From: Microgenomates group bacterium GW2011_GWC1_46_15
GTDB taxonomy: Bacteria; Patescibacteria; Microgenomatia; UBA1400; UBA12028
Assembly (NCBI GenBank): GCA_001002285.1
Contig: LCLX01000004.1
Span: 1-64,000 of the forward strand
DNA: 64,000 nt
Direction: 5' to 3'
Part shown: in pieces, positions 50,882 through 59,701 of the stretch
Layout: each line of letters opens with the position of its first letter
How positions within the stretch are numbered: the first letter of the stretch is position 1
Notes under the pieces: generated by a model
Database searches by the model: none
Told to the model about the DNA's origin: nothing
The model's input: the letters and a program-made list of their open reading frames with translations, nothing else
Position numbers and translations under genes: made by a program

Positions 50882-52306
50882 TTATTTATCTTTCTTCAGC
50901 CACGAGTTCCAATATGTGTTCTGTTCAAATGCATAACCTGCGCGCAACACAAGCCCTTCATTCCACTGTGCCGAAACAATGTTTAATCCAAGGTACAGAT
51001 TTGTTTTTTTATCATGCCCGCACGGCACGTTTATTCCCGGTAAGCCGGTAATAGAGCTCGGTTCCTCGAGCATATCTTCCAATTCACCGAACATAGGGTT
51101 ATCTTTGCTTGCGCCAAGTTTAAGCGCGTACCCTGGCGATGTTGGGGAAATCAATACGTCATACCTTGAAAACAACTGCCGGAAATTTTGGATATACAAA
51201 CTACGAACTTGCTGAGCCTTCACATAGTATTTGTCCGCATATCCTTTGGATAGCGTAAATGTGCCGAGCATAATGCGACGCTTTGCCTCGTCGCCAAAAT
51301 GAGTTCGGTCATGTCCGTATCGAATACCGTCATACCGCGCTAAGTTACTGCTGACTTCTCCGCGCTGAACAACGGTGTACACGCCGATTGCATAATCAGG
51401 GGTAAGAATGGTGTTGTCTTTGAGCGTTTGAGAAAGTGGAACGCGGTCTACTATTGCGCCAAGTGATTGCAGTACTTCAGCGGCTTGTTCAACTGCTTTT
51501 GCTGCCGGCGTTCCCACTAACTTTTCATGGTCAATGTACGCGATACCAACGCGTACACCCTTTACACCGGTTTTTAACATTTTTGTGAAATCCGGAACTT
51601 GCACAGGAGAAGTTGTCGCATCGTACTTGTCCTGCCCCGCAATCACGTTTAACAGTATTGCAGCATCCTCAACTGTTTTTGTAATCGGCCCAGGGCAGTC
51701 TAATGACGAACCCATCGCAACAACACCAGCACGGCTTACGCGCCCGTACGTTGGCTTGAGGCCGACAACGCCACACCACGCCGAAGGCTGGCGGATGGAG
51801 CCGGCTGTTTCCGATCCAATTGCCGCGATGCACATGTCTGCCGCAACCGCCGCCGCACTCCCACCGCTTGAACCACCTGGCAAATGCTCTGGGTTTCGCG
51901 GATTTTTTGTTGGGCCGTAATCAGATGTTTCTGTGCTTGACCCGTGCGCCCACGCATCCATGTTTGTTTTTCCAAAGATCACACCACCGGCTTTTTTAAG
52001 TTTAGATGTAACGGTGGACTCGTATGGAGGCATAAATCCATCGAGTACTTTTGATGATGCAGTTGTTGGCAAGCCAACGGTCAAAAAGTTATCCTTTACT
52101 GCAATGGGAACACCGCGCAATAAAGATAATGTACCTTTTTCTGCTGATTTCTCTGCATATTTATCCTGCGCAAGATATATATTCAATGCTGAGTTTTTTG
52201 AGGATACCGCAGAGTTCACATCGGCATACAACGCATCCAACGTTATTTCGTTATTGTGTAGTTTCCGAATAGCATCCGTCAGTGTTAGTGTGTTGAGTGT
52301 ACCCAT
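50882..52306 (-). CDS. gatA: Aspartyl/glutamyl-tRNA amidotransferase subunit A
   Basis: The amidase subunit that frees ammonia from glutamine. The Ser-cisSer-Lys triad is visible: Lys in IAVKDNFL, cis-Ser in GGSSGGSAAA, and nucleophile Ser in GSETAGSIRQPS (usual GSDTGGSIR). 474 residues, normal. Gene order is gatC-gatA-gatB. Confidence 0.97.
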   Translation of the reverse strand: MGTLNTLTLTDAIRKLHNNEITLDALYADVNSAVSSKNSALNIYLAQDKYAEKSAEKGTLSLLRGVPIAVKDNFLTVGLPTTASSKVLDGFMPPYESTVTSKLKKAGGVIFGKTNMDAWAHGSSTETSDYGPTKNPRNPEHLPGGSSGGSAAAVAADMCIAAIGSETAGSIRQPSAWCGVVGLKPTYGRVSRAGVVAMGSSLDCPGPITKTVEDAAILLNVIAGQDKYDATTSPVQVPDFTKMLKTGVKGVRVGIAYIDHEKLVGTPAAKAVEQAAEVLQSLGAIVDRVPLSQTLKDNTILTPDYAIGVYTVVQRGEVSSNLARYDGIRYGHDRTHFGDEAKRRIMLGTFTLSKGYADKYYVKAQQVRSLYIQNFRQLFSRYDVLISPTSPGYALKLGASKDNPMFGELEDMLEEPSSITGLPGINVPCGHDKKTNLYLGLNIVSAQWNEGLVLRAGYAFEQNTYWNSWLKKDK

Positions 52307-52308
52307 TG

Positions 52309-52647
52309 TTATTCCTGATCTAAGATTTGTTCCACAACAATATATCCGTTGTGTGTATGCAGTGCATTCGCAAGCGCCTGCTCCTGCGTAAACATGCGAT
52401 CGCGGTCTATACCATCATCGCGCAAGACATTTTGAAGCCCCGTCACCTGATGTGTTGGTTCAACAGTAGATGTATCAAGTTTTTTGAGTTGATCGACAAC
52501 GCCTAATGTTGTGGTAAACCCGTCCGCCAGTTTTTTTTCTTCAGCACTCGTAATGGGAATGTTCGCAAGTTTGGCAATGTGCTGAACTACCGCTGTGCTC
52601 ATCACGGAAGTTTTGGTGTGTACCGGTACAGAAGATGTTTTTTTCAT
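52309..52647 (-). CDS. gatC: Aspartyl/glutamyl-tRNA amidotransferase subunit C
   Basis: The small belt subunit that wraps GatA to GatB. VVQHIAKLANIPIT and LDTSTVEPTHQVTGLQNVLRDD are typical. About 15 extra residues precede the usual start; ATG 52647 is set by AAGGA. First gene of the gat operon. Confidence 0.92.
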   Translation of the reverse strand: MKKTSSVPVHTKTSVMSTAVVQHIAKLANIPITSAEEKKLADGFTTTLGVVDQLKKLDTSTVEPTHQVTGLQNVLRDDGIDRDRMFTQEQALANALHTHNGYIVVEQILDQE

Positions 52648-52696
52648 GTTTTCCTTATCATATAGCAAAAACTCAATCTTGACGATTGGGCACAGT

Positions 52697-53071
52697 GTGT
52701 GGCATAAAGGAGAAATTGTTTCTGCCCTAGAAACGAGCTATGTGGGAAGACGACAACACACTCAGTACGAATTTACGTGGCGAACAAAGCGGGAAGCTTT
52801 ACGTCTGGCAAGCAACCGATGTGAACTGTGCTACGAACCATTTACAAAACAAAGACCTTTTGAGGCACATCACAGGATACCCCTTACACTCATGCGTTAT
52901 CTTCCGGAATATTGTTATGAATATATTAATTCGCTAGCGAACTGCGAAATACTTTGTCATGACTGTCATCAAATTAAGGATAGGAAGGTATTAAGGTTGA
53001 GCGCACGTGAAACTATTTTTCTCGCACAAACAGTGTTCGCAACAATCGGAGTAGGTATTTATGTTGACTAG
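52697..53071 (+). CDS. HNH endonuclease-like protein
   Basis: Zn-binding HNH fold: CELCYEPF supplies the first Cys pair, EAHHRIPL the catalytic HH, and ILCHDCHQIKD the second Cys pair. Such small free-standing HNH proteins occur in restriction systems, phages and mobile elements; the target is unknown. The start is uncertain: GTG 52697 is proposed, while AAAGGAG at 52706-52712 has no good in-frame start after it. It is divergent from gatC. Confidence 0.7.
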   Translation: MWHKGEIVSALETSYVGRRQHTQYEFTWRTKREALRLASNRCELCYEPFTKQRPFEAHHRIPLTLMRYLPEYCYEYINSLANCEILCHDCHQIKDRKVLRLSARETIFLAQTVFATIGVGIYVD

Positions 53072-53083
53072 TCGAAAAAAATC

Positions 53084-53995
53084 TTAAGTTTCTCCGCGTA
53101 ACGCCTTAATGCGTTCTGCGATCGGTGGGTGGGTGTTAAACATATTCGCGAACCATCCCACCGCGGACTCCTGGTTTTTTAATGGATTGGTAATGTATAA
53201 ATGTGCTGTTGCTTTATTCGCTGCCTCTAACGGTTCGGTATCTTTATTCAGCTTTTGTAATGCGCTAATCAACCCATTTGGATATTTGGTAAGTGCTGTG
53301 CCAGAAGCGTCCGCCAAAAACTCCCTCCGTCTCGAGATTGCCAACTGGATAAGCTGGGCAATCAACGGAGAAAGCATGGCCAGCACGATTCCAATGACGA
53401 AAAATACGGTCTGGAGCTGACCGCCATTATCGTTATTGCGATTTTTTCCTCCACCCCAGTACGACATGCGTAAAAACCAGTCTGCTAAAAGTGCGATAAG
53501 TCCAACCAAAACCGATACAATAGACATGAGACGAATATCGTAGTTGCGGATATGTGAAAGTTCGTGCGCAATCACACCTTCCAGTTCCGTCCGATTCATC
53601 CGGTTCAACAGCCCCGTTGTGGCGCAAATGACTGCGTGCTGGGGATCGCGCCCCGTTGCAAACGCGTTCATCGCGGTATCCTCAATCACATACAATCTTG
53701 GTTTTGGAAGGCGGGCGGCCATCGCAAGGTTTTCGGTAACGGTATAGAACTTAAAATCTTTTTTGCGTGAAGCTGGGCGCGCACCGGAAAGGCCTAAAAT
53801 AATGGAGTCGGACGTGTAGTAACTCAAAAAACTGCCGATGCCGGAAAAAATCAGCGCAAACCCAACCATGTCTAATCCATATCCCATCCCTCGGGCGAAC
53901 ACGTACACCACCCCGGTAATGAACACGACAAACGCCACCATAATAAAGGCGCTCATTCGCTTGTTTCTGGAAACATTCTCGTACATGTTCACCAT
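53084..53995 (-). CDS. htpX: Membrane metalloprotease HtpX (M48 family)
   Basis: Degrades damaged membrane proteins. Two N-terminal membrane helices (residues 15-60), the zinc site HELSH in VIAHELSHIRNYD (about residue 142), two further helices, and the third ligand Glu in the segment RRREFLADASG. 303 residues, normal. It follows lemA by 22 nt; the lemA-htpX pairing is common. ATG 53986 is an alternative start. Confidence 0.95.
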   Translation of the reverse strand: MVNMYENVSRNKRMSAFIMVAFVVFITGVVYVFARGMGYGLDMVGFALIFSGIGSFLSYYTSDSIILGLSGARPASRKKDFKFYTVTENLAMAARLPKPRLYVIEDTAMNAFATGRDPQHAVICATTGLLNRMNRTELEGVIAHELSHIRNYDIRLMSIVSVLVGLIALLADWFLRMSYWGGGKNRNNDNGGQLQTVFFVIGIVLAMLSPLIAQLIQLAISRRREFLADASGTALTKYPNGLISALQKLNKDTEPLEAANKATAHLYITNPLKNQESAVGWFANMFNTHPPIAERIKALRGET

Positions 53996-54017
53996 ATAAA
54001 CATGGGGCTCGATAAAA

Positions 54018-54605
54018 TTAGAGTGAAACCTTTGTGTCTTTCATTTCGTCATCCGAAACTTCAAGATGTGAGCCAGACATCGGTGTTTCAATACCTTTTT
54101 CTGACTTGAACCCAAACAGATTTGCTACGAGTGAACTCGGGAACGTCATAAGCTTCATGTTATAGTCCTGCGTGAGATCAATAACGGTTCTCCTGCTGTA
54201 CATGAGTTTGTCTGCTGTATCCCGCAGTTCATCCATAAACGACGCAACCGTTTCGTTTGCCTTAAGTTGCGGATTGCTTTCCACAACAATCTGAATTTTT
54301 GGAAGCATGTCTTGAATTGCCCGCGCAGCTTTTTCTGCAGAAGCAGCAGAGCCGGACTTTGTAGCCGCTGCAACTTGCTGTCGTGCCTTAGTGAGCATTT
54401 CAAAAATACCTTTTTCGTGTTTGAGATATCCTTTTACCGAAGCTTCAAGATTTGGGATAAGGCTGGTCTGCCTCTTGAGTTGATTGCCGATTTCCTGAAT
54501 TGCCGCGGTAATCTGCGTTTTGAGCACCTGAAGTGCGTTATACACCCCGATGATATAGAGCAAAACGATAGCTCCGACGATGATAAGCACTGTTGAAATA
54601 TTCAT
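54018..54605 (-). CDS. lemA: LemA family protein
   Basis: One N-terminal membrane helix (residues 5-23; IIVGAIVLLYIIGVYNAL) and a long helical domain (YNMKLMTFPSSLVANLFGF near the end is diagnostic). Function unknown; often encoded with htpX, as here. AAGGAGG precedes ATG. 195 residues, normal. Confidence 0.93.
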   Translation of the reverse strand: MNISTVLIIVGAIVLLYIIGVYNALQVLKTQITAAIQEIGNQLKRQTSLIPNLEASVKGYLKHEKGIFEMLTKARQQVAAATKSGSAASAEKAARAIQDMLPKIQIVVESNPQLKANETVASFMDELRDTADKLMYSRRTVIDLTQDYNMKLMTFPSSLVANLFGFKSEKGIETPMSGSHLEVSDDEMKDTKVSL

Positions 54606-54679
54606 GCGGCCTCCTTATGTAGAATACTTTCAATAGTATCACTTCATAGAGCTTTCTGCAAAAGATCAATAGAAAATAC

Positions 54680-54685
54680 TATAAT
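54680..54685 (+). promoter_or_regulatory. -10 box of the C45-like gene
   Basis: TATAAT, 6 nt before ATG 54692, with no Shine-Dalgarno site; leaderless layout. Confidence 0.5.
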
Positions 54686-54691
54686 GGTCCT

Positions 54692-55702
54692 ATGTCAAAA
54701 TCTTTTCCTTTCATCGAAGTTTCTGGAACATATAAAGATGTTGGGAATGCTATTGGCACCACATTCAGCAATAGTATCAAACAGAAAATTGAACACAGAA
54801 GAAAATCTATTTCACATTACGAAAATTATTTACGACAAACAAAGCCCTATTATGACGTTACCAAACAGTATTTCCCCCATCTCATTGAAGAAATGGAAGC
54901 GATCGCTTTTTCTGCGAGTGTATCAAAGGAAGAATATTTCTTTATCAATAATCGAGAAGTCTATGACGTGTCCGAAGATCAGGATAAGCGACACGCAGTA
55001 AACACAGACCATTGCACAATTGCAGTTAGTTTTGGAAGAAATGGGGCGGTAGTTGGTCATAACGAAGATTGGTCTTTGGACGCTATGGATGAGCTATATG
55101 TCATGAAAGCGACCATTGGAAAAACCACATGTTTAGGTTTGCATTACGCAACTGCTGTTCCGGGAGTTTCTGCCGCATGTAATAATTGGGGCTTAGTTCA
55201 GTGTATTAACGATCTTTATCAAACAAATCAAGTCGGTGTGCCAAAAAACTTTTTGGCCAGAGCAGTTTTAGAATGTACGTCTTTAGATGAGGCTGAACAT
55301 ATCATACGTAAAACTCCAAAGGCTTCAGGTTTTAATCATGTCTTAGTTCAGAATCAAGAAGTTAGAAATGTTGAAATTGCCGGAAGCAAAATAGCGGTCA
55401 ATCGAGTTGTTGGCGATCCGTACGTCCACACAAATCATTATCTGTCTTCAGAAATGAAGGAGTTGGAAAAGTTTCATACGAAAAGTTCTGAGGCTCGATA
55501 CAAAAGGACGAATGAACTTGTTGAAAATGGTATGACAAAAGGGGATATGGCTTTGTTGCTTTCTGATACCCAAAATCAGGAATTTCCCATTTGTAGATCA
55601 AATGAAACGATTGGTTCTTTGGTCTTGCTTCCTCAAAAACAAGAGGTCTGGATGTGTTATGGTCATCCCTGTGCCGGAGAGTACACAAAATACTTGCTAT
55701 AA
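54692..55702 (+). CDS. C45-family autoproteolytic acyltransferase/hydrolase-like protein
   Basis: An Ntn-hydrolase of the acyl-CoA:6-aminopenicillanate acyltransferase type. The DHCTIAV segment (about residue 106) contains the Cys that becomes the N-terminal nucleophile after self-cleavage, and GHNEDW the conserved Asn/Asp. 336 residues. The true substrate is probably an amide or peptide and is unknown here. Codon content is more A/T-rich than in its neighbours. Confidence 0.85.
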   Translation: MSKSFPFIEVSGTYKDVGNAIGTTFSNSIKQKIEHRRKSISHYENYLRQTKPYYDVTKQYFPHLIEEMEAIAFSASVSKEEYFFINNREVYDVSEDQDKRHAVNTDHCTIAVSFGRNGAVVGHNEDWSLDAMDELYVMKATIGKTTCLGLHYATAVPGVSAACNNWGLVQCINDLYQTNQVGVPKNFLARAVLECTSLDEAEHIIRKTPKASGFNHVLVQNQEVRNVEIAGSKIAVNRVVGDPYVHTNHYLSSEMKELEKFHTKSSEARYKRTNELVENGMTKGDMALLLSDTQNQEFPICRSNETIGSLVLLPQKQEVWMCYGHPCAGEYTKYLL

Positions 55703-55753
55703 GTACATCTCATTGACTCATCAATATATTGTGATATACAATACGACGCACGT

Positions 55754-56065
55754 ATGGCAATGCCAGAAACAGGACCCACCACAGAAGAGCTTGTTTTAAA
55801 ACTGGGCACACGATTTGATGTACGAACTGCGGAAGAAGTTGCTTGTTTAAAACCAGATCCTGGATATTCCTACTTTATCGTATATGAACAAAAGGGGGCA
55901 CATTACCATGAGCTTGTGGTTTTGGATGGGAGCTTACGCAGGGCCACAACGTGGTATGGCGTTATGGAAAAATGTAGGCAGTTAAGGATTACTGGGGTTT
56001 TTAAAATTTCAACAAGCGATCTTAGAGCCGCTCTTCCTCCAAGAAACTTGCATGAGAGCGTGTAG
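55754..56065 (+). CDS. Unknown 103-aa protein
   Basis: Alternating helical and beta segments (DPGYSYFIVYEQKGAHYHELVVLDGS). No family recognised. TATACA lies about 18 nt upstream. It precedes tRNA-Asp on the same strand. Confidence 0.5.
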   Translation: MAMPETGPTTEELVLKLGTRFDVRTAEEVACLKPDPGYSYFIVYEQKGAHYHELVVLDGSLRRATTWYGVMEKCRQLRITGVFKISTSDLRAALPPRNLHESV

Positions 56066-56135
56066 TGATACGTAGTTGTTTTAATGTTTTTCCCTTGCCC
56101 CCGCTTCTTCCTCTTGGTACAATACGTCTGAATCT

Positions 56136-56211
56136 GGGCCCGTGGTGTAGTGGTTAACATGTCTCCCTGTCACGGAGAAGATCGTCGGTTCGAATCCGAT
56201 CGGGCTCGCCA
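56136..56211 (+). tRNA. tRNA-Asp (anticodon GTC)
   Basis: Acceptor GGGCCCG pairs with CGGGCTC (one G-T), discriminator G, and CCA is encoded. The anticodon stem TCTCC/GGAGA carries loop CTGTCAC, giving GTC. Confidence 0.95.
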
Positions 56212-56227
56212 AGTGAACGAAGTGAAC

Positions 56228-56863
56228 ATGGCGAGTACCCTTGAGTTACTCGCGAATATTATGAAAAAGCAAAAAATCGAAGAGCAAGAACACTCCATCC
56301 GACGCATGCTTGTGCGCATTCGGTCAAACGAAACCCTCATGAGCGCCATTTTGGGCAGCCTGTTCTTTGTCATGTTGGCGCTTGTTTTGTCTGGTTTGTC
56401 GCGAAGTATCGGTGCACAACTCCATGATTTTTATTCAAAAAGCATTCTCGAAAAGTTTCAACCGGAAGTATTGAAATCTTTACCGACAACAGTCCGGCTC
56501 AATGCGTTGCCCCTGCGGTACATCGTCCAAAAAGGCGACTCAACATGGAAAATTGCCGAAGCATTTTATGGTTCCCCGTATAACTACATTGATGTTGAAA
56601 AAGAAAATAATCTTGTCCCCGATCAGCAGTTGATTGAGGGAACTGTCCTGATGATTCCAAAGGCGGCAGTGCGGCCTCAACCAGTTGGGGATAAAAATCA
56701 GCTCAAAACCTACCGGACGACAGCAAGCGATACGTTGTGGAAACTTGCCCAACGTTTTTACAACAACGGATACGCTTGGACGAAAATTTATGATGCAAAT
56801 AAAAAGATGATTAAAAATCCGAACGTTCTGGAGACAGGGACACTCCTCGTGATTCCGCAATAG
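56228..56863 (+). CDS. Membrane-anchored protein with two LysM domains
   Basis: Likely binds peptidoglycan on the cell surface. A membrane helix (about residues 40-65) is followed by two LysM repeats: the first starts YIVQKGDSTWKIAEAFYG (about residue 98), the second YRTTASDTLWKLAQRFY. There is no catalytic domain. ATG 56228 is proposed; ATG 56261 is an alternative. The longer frame from 56150 runs through tRNA-Asp and is rejected. Confidence 0.88.
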   Translation: MASTLELLANIMKKQKIEEQEHSIRRMLVRIRSNETLMSAILGSLFFVMLALVLSGLSRSIGAQLHDFYSKSILEKFQPEVLKSLPTTVRLNALPLRYIVQKGDSTWKIAEAFYGSPYNYIDVEKENNLVPDQQLIEGTVLMIPKAAVRPQPVGDKNQLKTYRTTASDTLWKLAQRFYNNGYAWTKIYDANKKMIKNPNVLETGTLLVIPQ

Positions 56864-56910
56864 AGTTGGTATGATATGCCTGTGCGACAAAGGTATGCTG
56901 GAAGAAACGC

Positions 56911-56981
56911 GCGGGTGTGGTTCAATGGCAGAATGATTCCTTCCCAAGGAATAGACGGGGGTTCGATTCCCCTCACCCGCT
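56911..56981 (+). tRNA. tRNA-Gly (anticodon CCC)
   Basis: Acceptor GCGGGTG pairs with CACCCGC, discriminator T. The anticodon stem ATTCC/GGAAT carries loop TTCCCAA, giving CCC. CCA is not encoded. Confidence 0.92.
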
Positions 56982-56995
56982 CAAAATGCATGCAT

Positions 56996-58225
56996 CTACA
57001 CAATCTCAAACGACGGAAGCGGAAAGATAAAATGCCCGCCCGAGTTTAAATATTTTTTTTCGCGTTTCAGAAACTCATCCTTGAAAAACCAAGGAAGAAC
57101 GAGCATGTAGTCAGGTTGTTTCTTTCGGGCTTGTTCTTCAGAAATAATAGGAATATTTAACGAAGCGATTCTCTTTCCCCATTTTTCGGGGTTTCGCTCA
57201 ACGGCTGCGATAAATAACGTATTGTTGAGTCCGAAATATTGAAGAAGTGTGTTTCCGCGGGTTGACGCGCCGTACACAAAAACAGTTTTCCCCTTTTTTA
57301 CCACACGCTGAATAAACGCTTTCAGCTTCTTTTTGTTTTTCTTCACTTGTTTTGCAAACACATCGTATGGTTTTTTTGTGTTGAGTTTTAGTTTATCTTC
57401 CTGTTGTAATAAGCGTTTAACCGAGTTATTGATTTTTCTTTTTCCCATACACGCAATATATGTCCTAAAACTTCCCCCATTCATTGGACTTTTTTCAACG
57501 TGGAAAACTTCCAAATGATGTCTCGCCAAAAGATGATGAAGAGAATGAAGCGAGTAATATTCGAGGTGTTCGTGCACAATGTTGTCAAATGCGTGAAGTT
57601 CCAGCATTGATTTTAAGTAGTTTTGTTGGATAACAAACACACCATTTTCATCGAGAATCTTGGTAATGTCGGAGAGAAACGTGTTGGGATCATCCATGTC
57701 GTAGAAACAGGAAATAGCGGTAATAATGTTCGCTTTTTTCTTCCCCAAAGATTTTTTATATGCCCTGTAGGTAAAAAAATCATTGATAACAATATTAGCG
57801 TGGCGTTTTGCCTCTTTAGAGAGCTTTTTAATAGGTTCTATAGCAACCCGCGTTACCGATGATGGATAGTTTTGCAACAACGTTCCATCGTTTGCTCCAA
57901 TATCAACCGCAAGAATTTTTCCTTTTTTCTTCTTCAGTGCTTTTAGTGCTTTCTGAACAATGTCTTTGAGTTCCATCTGCATCGTTTTATTAACGCCAGA
58001 CTTGTACCCATAGTTATCGGTGTACAGCACCGACGGCGGTGTTGTGTGTTTAAGTTGTACAAGATGACAGTTTGAGCACAAAACAAGGGTGAGTGGGTAT
58101 GCCGCTGGTTTTCTTGCCGTAGTATGGAACTCCGATAAATAAATGTTCCCCAACGACAAAATCGTTGATAATGTTTTTCCACCGCATGAACGGCACATTT
58201 TTTGTATTGTCGCGGGTCGAGTCAT
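56996..58225 (-). CDS. SAM-dependent C-methyltransferase with Zn-binding N-terminus (NDP-sugar type)
   Basis: Three-part layout of deoxysugar C-methyltransferases: an N-terminal Zn domain (CRSCGG and LCSNCHLVQL), a Rossmann SAM-binding domain (AVDIGANDGTLLQNY, about residue 110), and a C-terminal domain starting VFVYGASTRGNTLLQYFG. 409 residues from ATG 58225. It probably methylates a nucleotide sugar for the polysaccharide locus that follows; the sugar is unknown. Confidence 0.87.
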   Translation of the reverse strand: MTRPATIQKMCRSCGGKTLSTILSLGNIYLSEFHTTARKPAAYPLTLVLCSNCHLVQLKHTTPPSVLYTDNYGYKSGVNKTMQMELKDIVQKALKALKKKKGKILAVDIGANDGTLLQNYPSSVTRVAIEPIKKLSKEAKRHANIVINDFFTYRAYKKSLGKKKANIITAISCFYDMDDPNTFLSDITKILDENGVFVIQQNYLKSMLELHAFDNIVHEHLEYYSLHSLHHLLARHHLEVFHVEKSPMNGGSFRTYIACMGKRKINNSVKRLLQQEDKLKLNTKKPYDVFAKQVKKNKKKLKAFIQRVVKKGKTVFVYGASTRGNTLLQYFGLNNTLFIAAVERNPEKWGKRIASLNIPIISEEQARKKQPDYMLVLPWFFKDEFLKREKKYLNSGGHFIFPLPSFEIV

Positions 58226-58284
58226 TTGATGTATCAATTCTTTTCTAATAATGATCGGGCAAAAGTCATGATATCATACTTGGT

Positions 58285-59391
58285 ATGAAGATCGCTGTTT
58301 TCTATCATTTACGCTTTGGAGGAGCAAAACGTGTCGTTCAGGAACATGTAAAAGGACTGCGCGCGCTGGGTCACACTATTGATTTGTACTCAACCGAAAA
58401 AGAAGATGACATGTTTGATCCCGGCCTCTTTGCACACCACGAATATATATATCCTTTCTCGTTATCTCAAGGCACCATTCCTTTTTTTGGCAGAATGCAA
58501 AAAGATTTTGATGTGTTTTATCGTTTGCCCCTCCTTCATAAAAAAATTAGTCAGGATATTGATACACGCAGATATGATGTTGTGCTTGTCCACACCGATA
58601 GCTTCACGCAAGCGCCATTTCTTTTGCGGTATTTAAAAACAAACAACGTGTATTTTTGCCTGGAACCGCTCCGCATCGTCTATGAGTATTCATTGCGGCC
58701 GCCTGCCAATTTGGGGATTATAAATAGGTTGTATGAATACGTAACACGCTTTATACGAAAACGTATTGATCGAGAAAATGCACGAAGTGCGAAACACACG
58801 TTTGCAATCAGTCTTTTTGGGCGTGAGTACATGATCCACAGTTTTGACCTCTATCCAAAAATTTCGTATTTGGGTGTTGATGAAAAAGTATTTACTCCAA
58901 TGAACGTAAAGAAGAAAAGACAAGTATTGTTTGTCGCTGAAAAAGAATATATTTACGGATACGATCTTATCCAAAAAGCAATGGCGCGTATTCCTAAACA
59001 TAAACGGCCCCGCCTCGTTTTTGTGTTTGGAACAAAAAATGATCGGCGCATAACCGAAAAAGAATTGGTGAAGACGTACAACGAATCAGTCGTTGTAGTG
59101 TCCTTAAGCCGGTATGATACCTTTGGCCTTGTTCCTTTGGAGGCAATGGCATGTGCCGTTCCTGTGATTGCGCTCAACGTTGCAGGCTATCGGGAAACCA
59201 TGCTTTCCGGGCGCACGGGATTTTTAGTGGATTTTGATCCTCAAGAAATTGCGGATAGGATCATGTACCTGTTAGATAACCCCAAAATAGCCCACCAAAT
59301 GGGTCAAAATGGCAGAACATGGGTTGAAAAGATTTGGACGTGGAAAAAACAGATCAAACATTTAGAGAAACTCCTGCTGGAAACTGTATAA
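58285..59391 (+). CDS. GT4-family glycosyltransferase
   Basis: GT-B fold retaining glycosyltransferase, 368 residues. The donor-binding motif is SLSRYDTFGLVPLEAMACAVPV (E-x7-E type, about residues 275-296). The N-terminal acceptor domain starts FYHLRFGGAKRVV. Cytosolic, likely transferring a sugar to a lipid-linked glycan. ATG 58285 lies about 6 nt after a CATACT box. Confidence 0.92.
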   Translation: MKIAVFYHLRFGGAKRVVQEHVKGLRALGHTIDLYSTEKEDDMFDPGLFAHHEYIYPFSLSQGTIPFFGRMQKDFDVFYRLPLLHKKISQDIDTRRYDVVLVHTDSFTQAPFLLRYLKTNNVYFCLEPLRIVYEYSLRPPANLGIINRLYEYVTRFIRKRIDRENARSAKHTFAISLFGREYMIHSFDLYPKISYLGVDEKVFTPMNVKKKRQVLFVAEKEYIYGYDLIQKAMARIPKHKRPRLVFVFGTKNDRRITEKELVKTYNESVVVVSLSRYDTFGLVPLEAMACAVPVIALNVAGYRETMLSGRTGFLVDFDPQEIADRIMYLLDNPKIAHQMGQNGRTWVEKIWTWKKQIKHLEKLLLETV

Positions 59392-59404
59392 TAGGAAGGC
59401 TTAT

Positions 59405-59605
59405 ATGATGAATGAAACAGCGCTTAGTTCACTCTCAACAATGACGCGTGAAAGGCTTGTTGCTGTGGTGGGGAAAAAGGGCCCCTTTTCGTCTATCGCA
59501 GAACGCATTGTAGAGCTTATTGATGGAGGAATGGACACGGGAAAAGCTGCGGAACAGGCAATCCGTGAGCAGTCCGATAGGGACGCCGAAGCCCCCCTAG
59601 CTTAG
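59405..59605 (+). CDS. Unknown 66-aa protein ending inside tRNA-Thr
   Basis: A small helical protein with no known family, 13 nt downstream of the GT4 gene. Its last four codons and stop TAG lie within the first 15 nt of tRNA-Thr, so the mRNA and the tRNA precursor overlap. Confidence 0.5.
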   Translation: MMNETALSSLSTMTRERLVAVVGKKGPFSSIAERIVELIDGGMDTGKAAEQAIREQSDRDAEAPLA

Positions 59606-59661
59606 TGGTAAAGCAGCGGTATCGTAAACCGCGGACGACAGTTCGATTCTGTCGGGGGGCT
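59591..59661 (+). tRNA. tRNA-Thr (anticodon CGT)
   Basis: Acceptor GCCCCCC pairs with GGGGGGC, discriminator T. The anticodon stem GCGGT/ACCGC carries loop ATCGTAA, giving CGT. CCA is not encoded. Its 5' end overlaps the preceding 66-aa gene. Confidence 0.93.
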
Positions 59662-59701
59662 CACGAAACATTACCCGTTGGAGTAGAATAAAAGCAGATC
59701 T

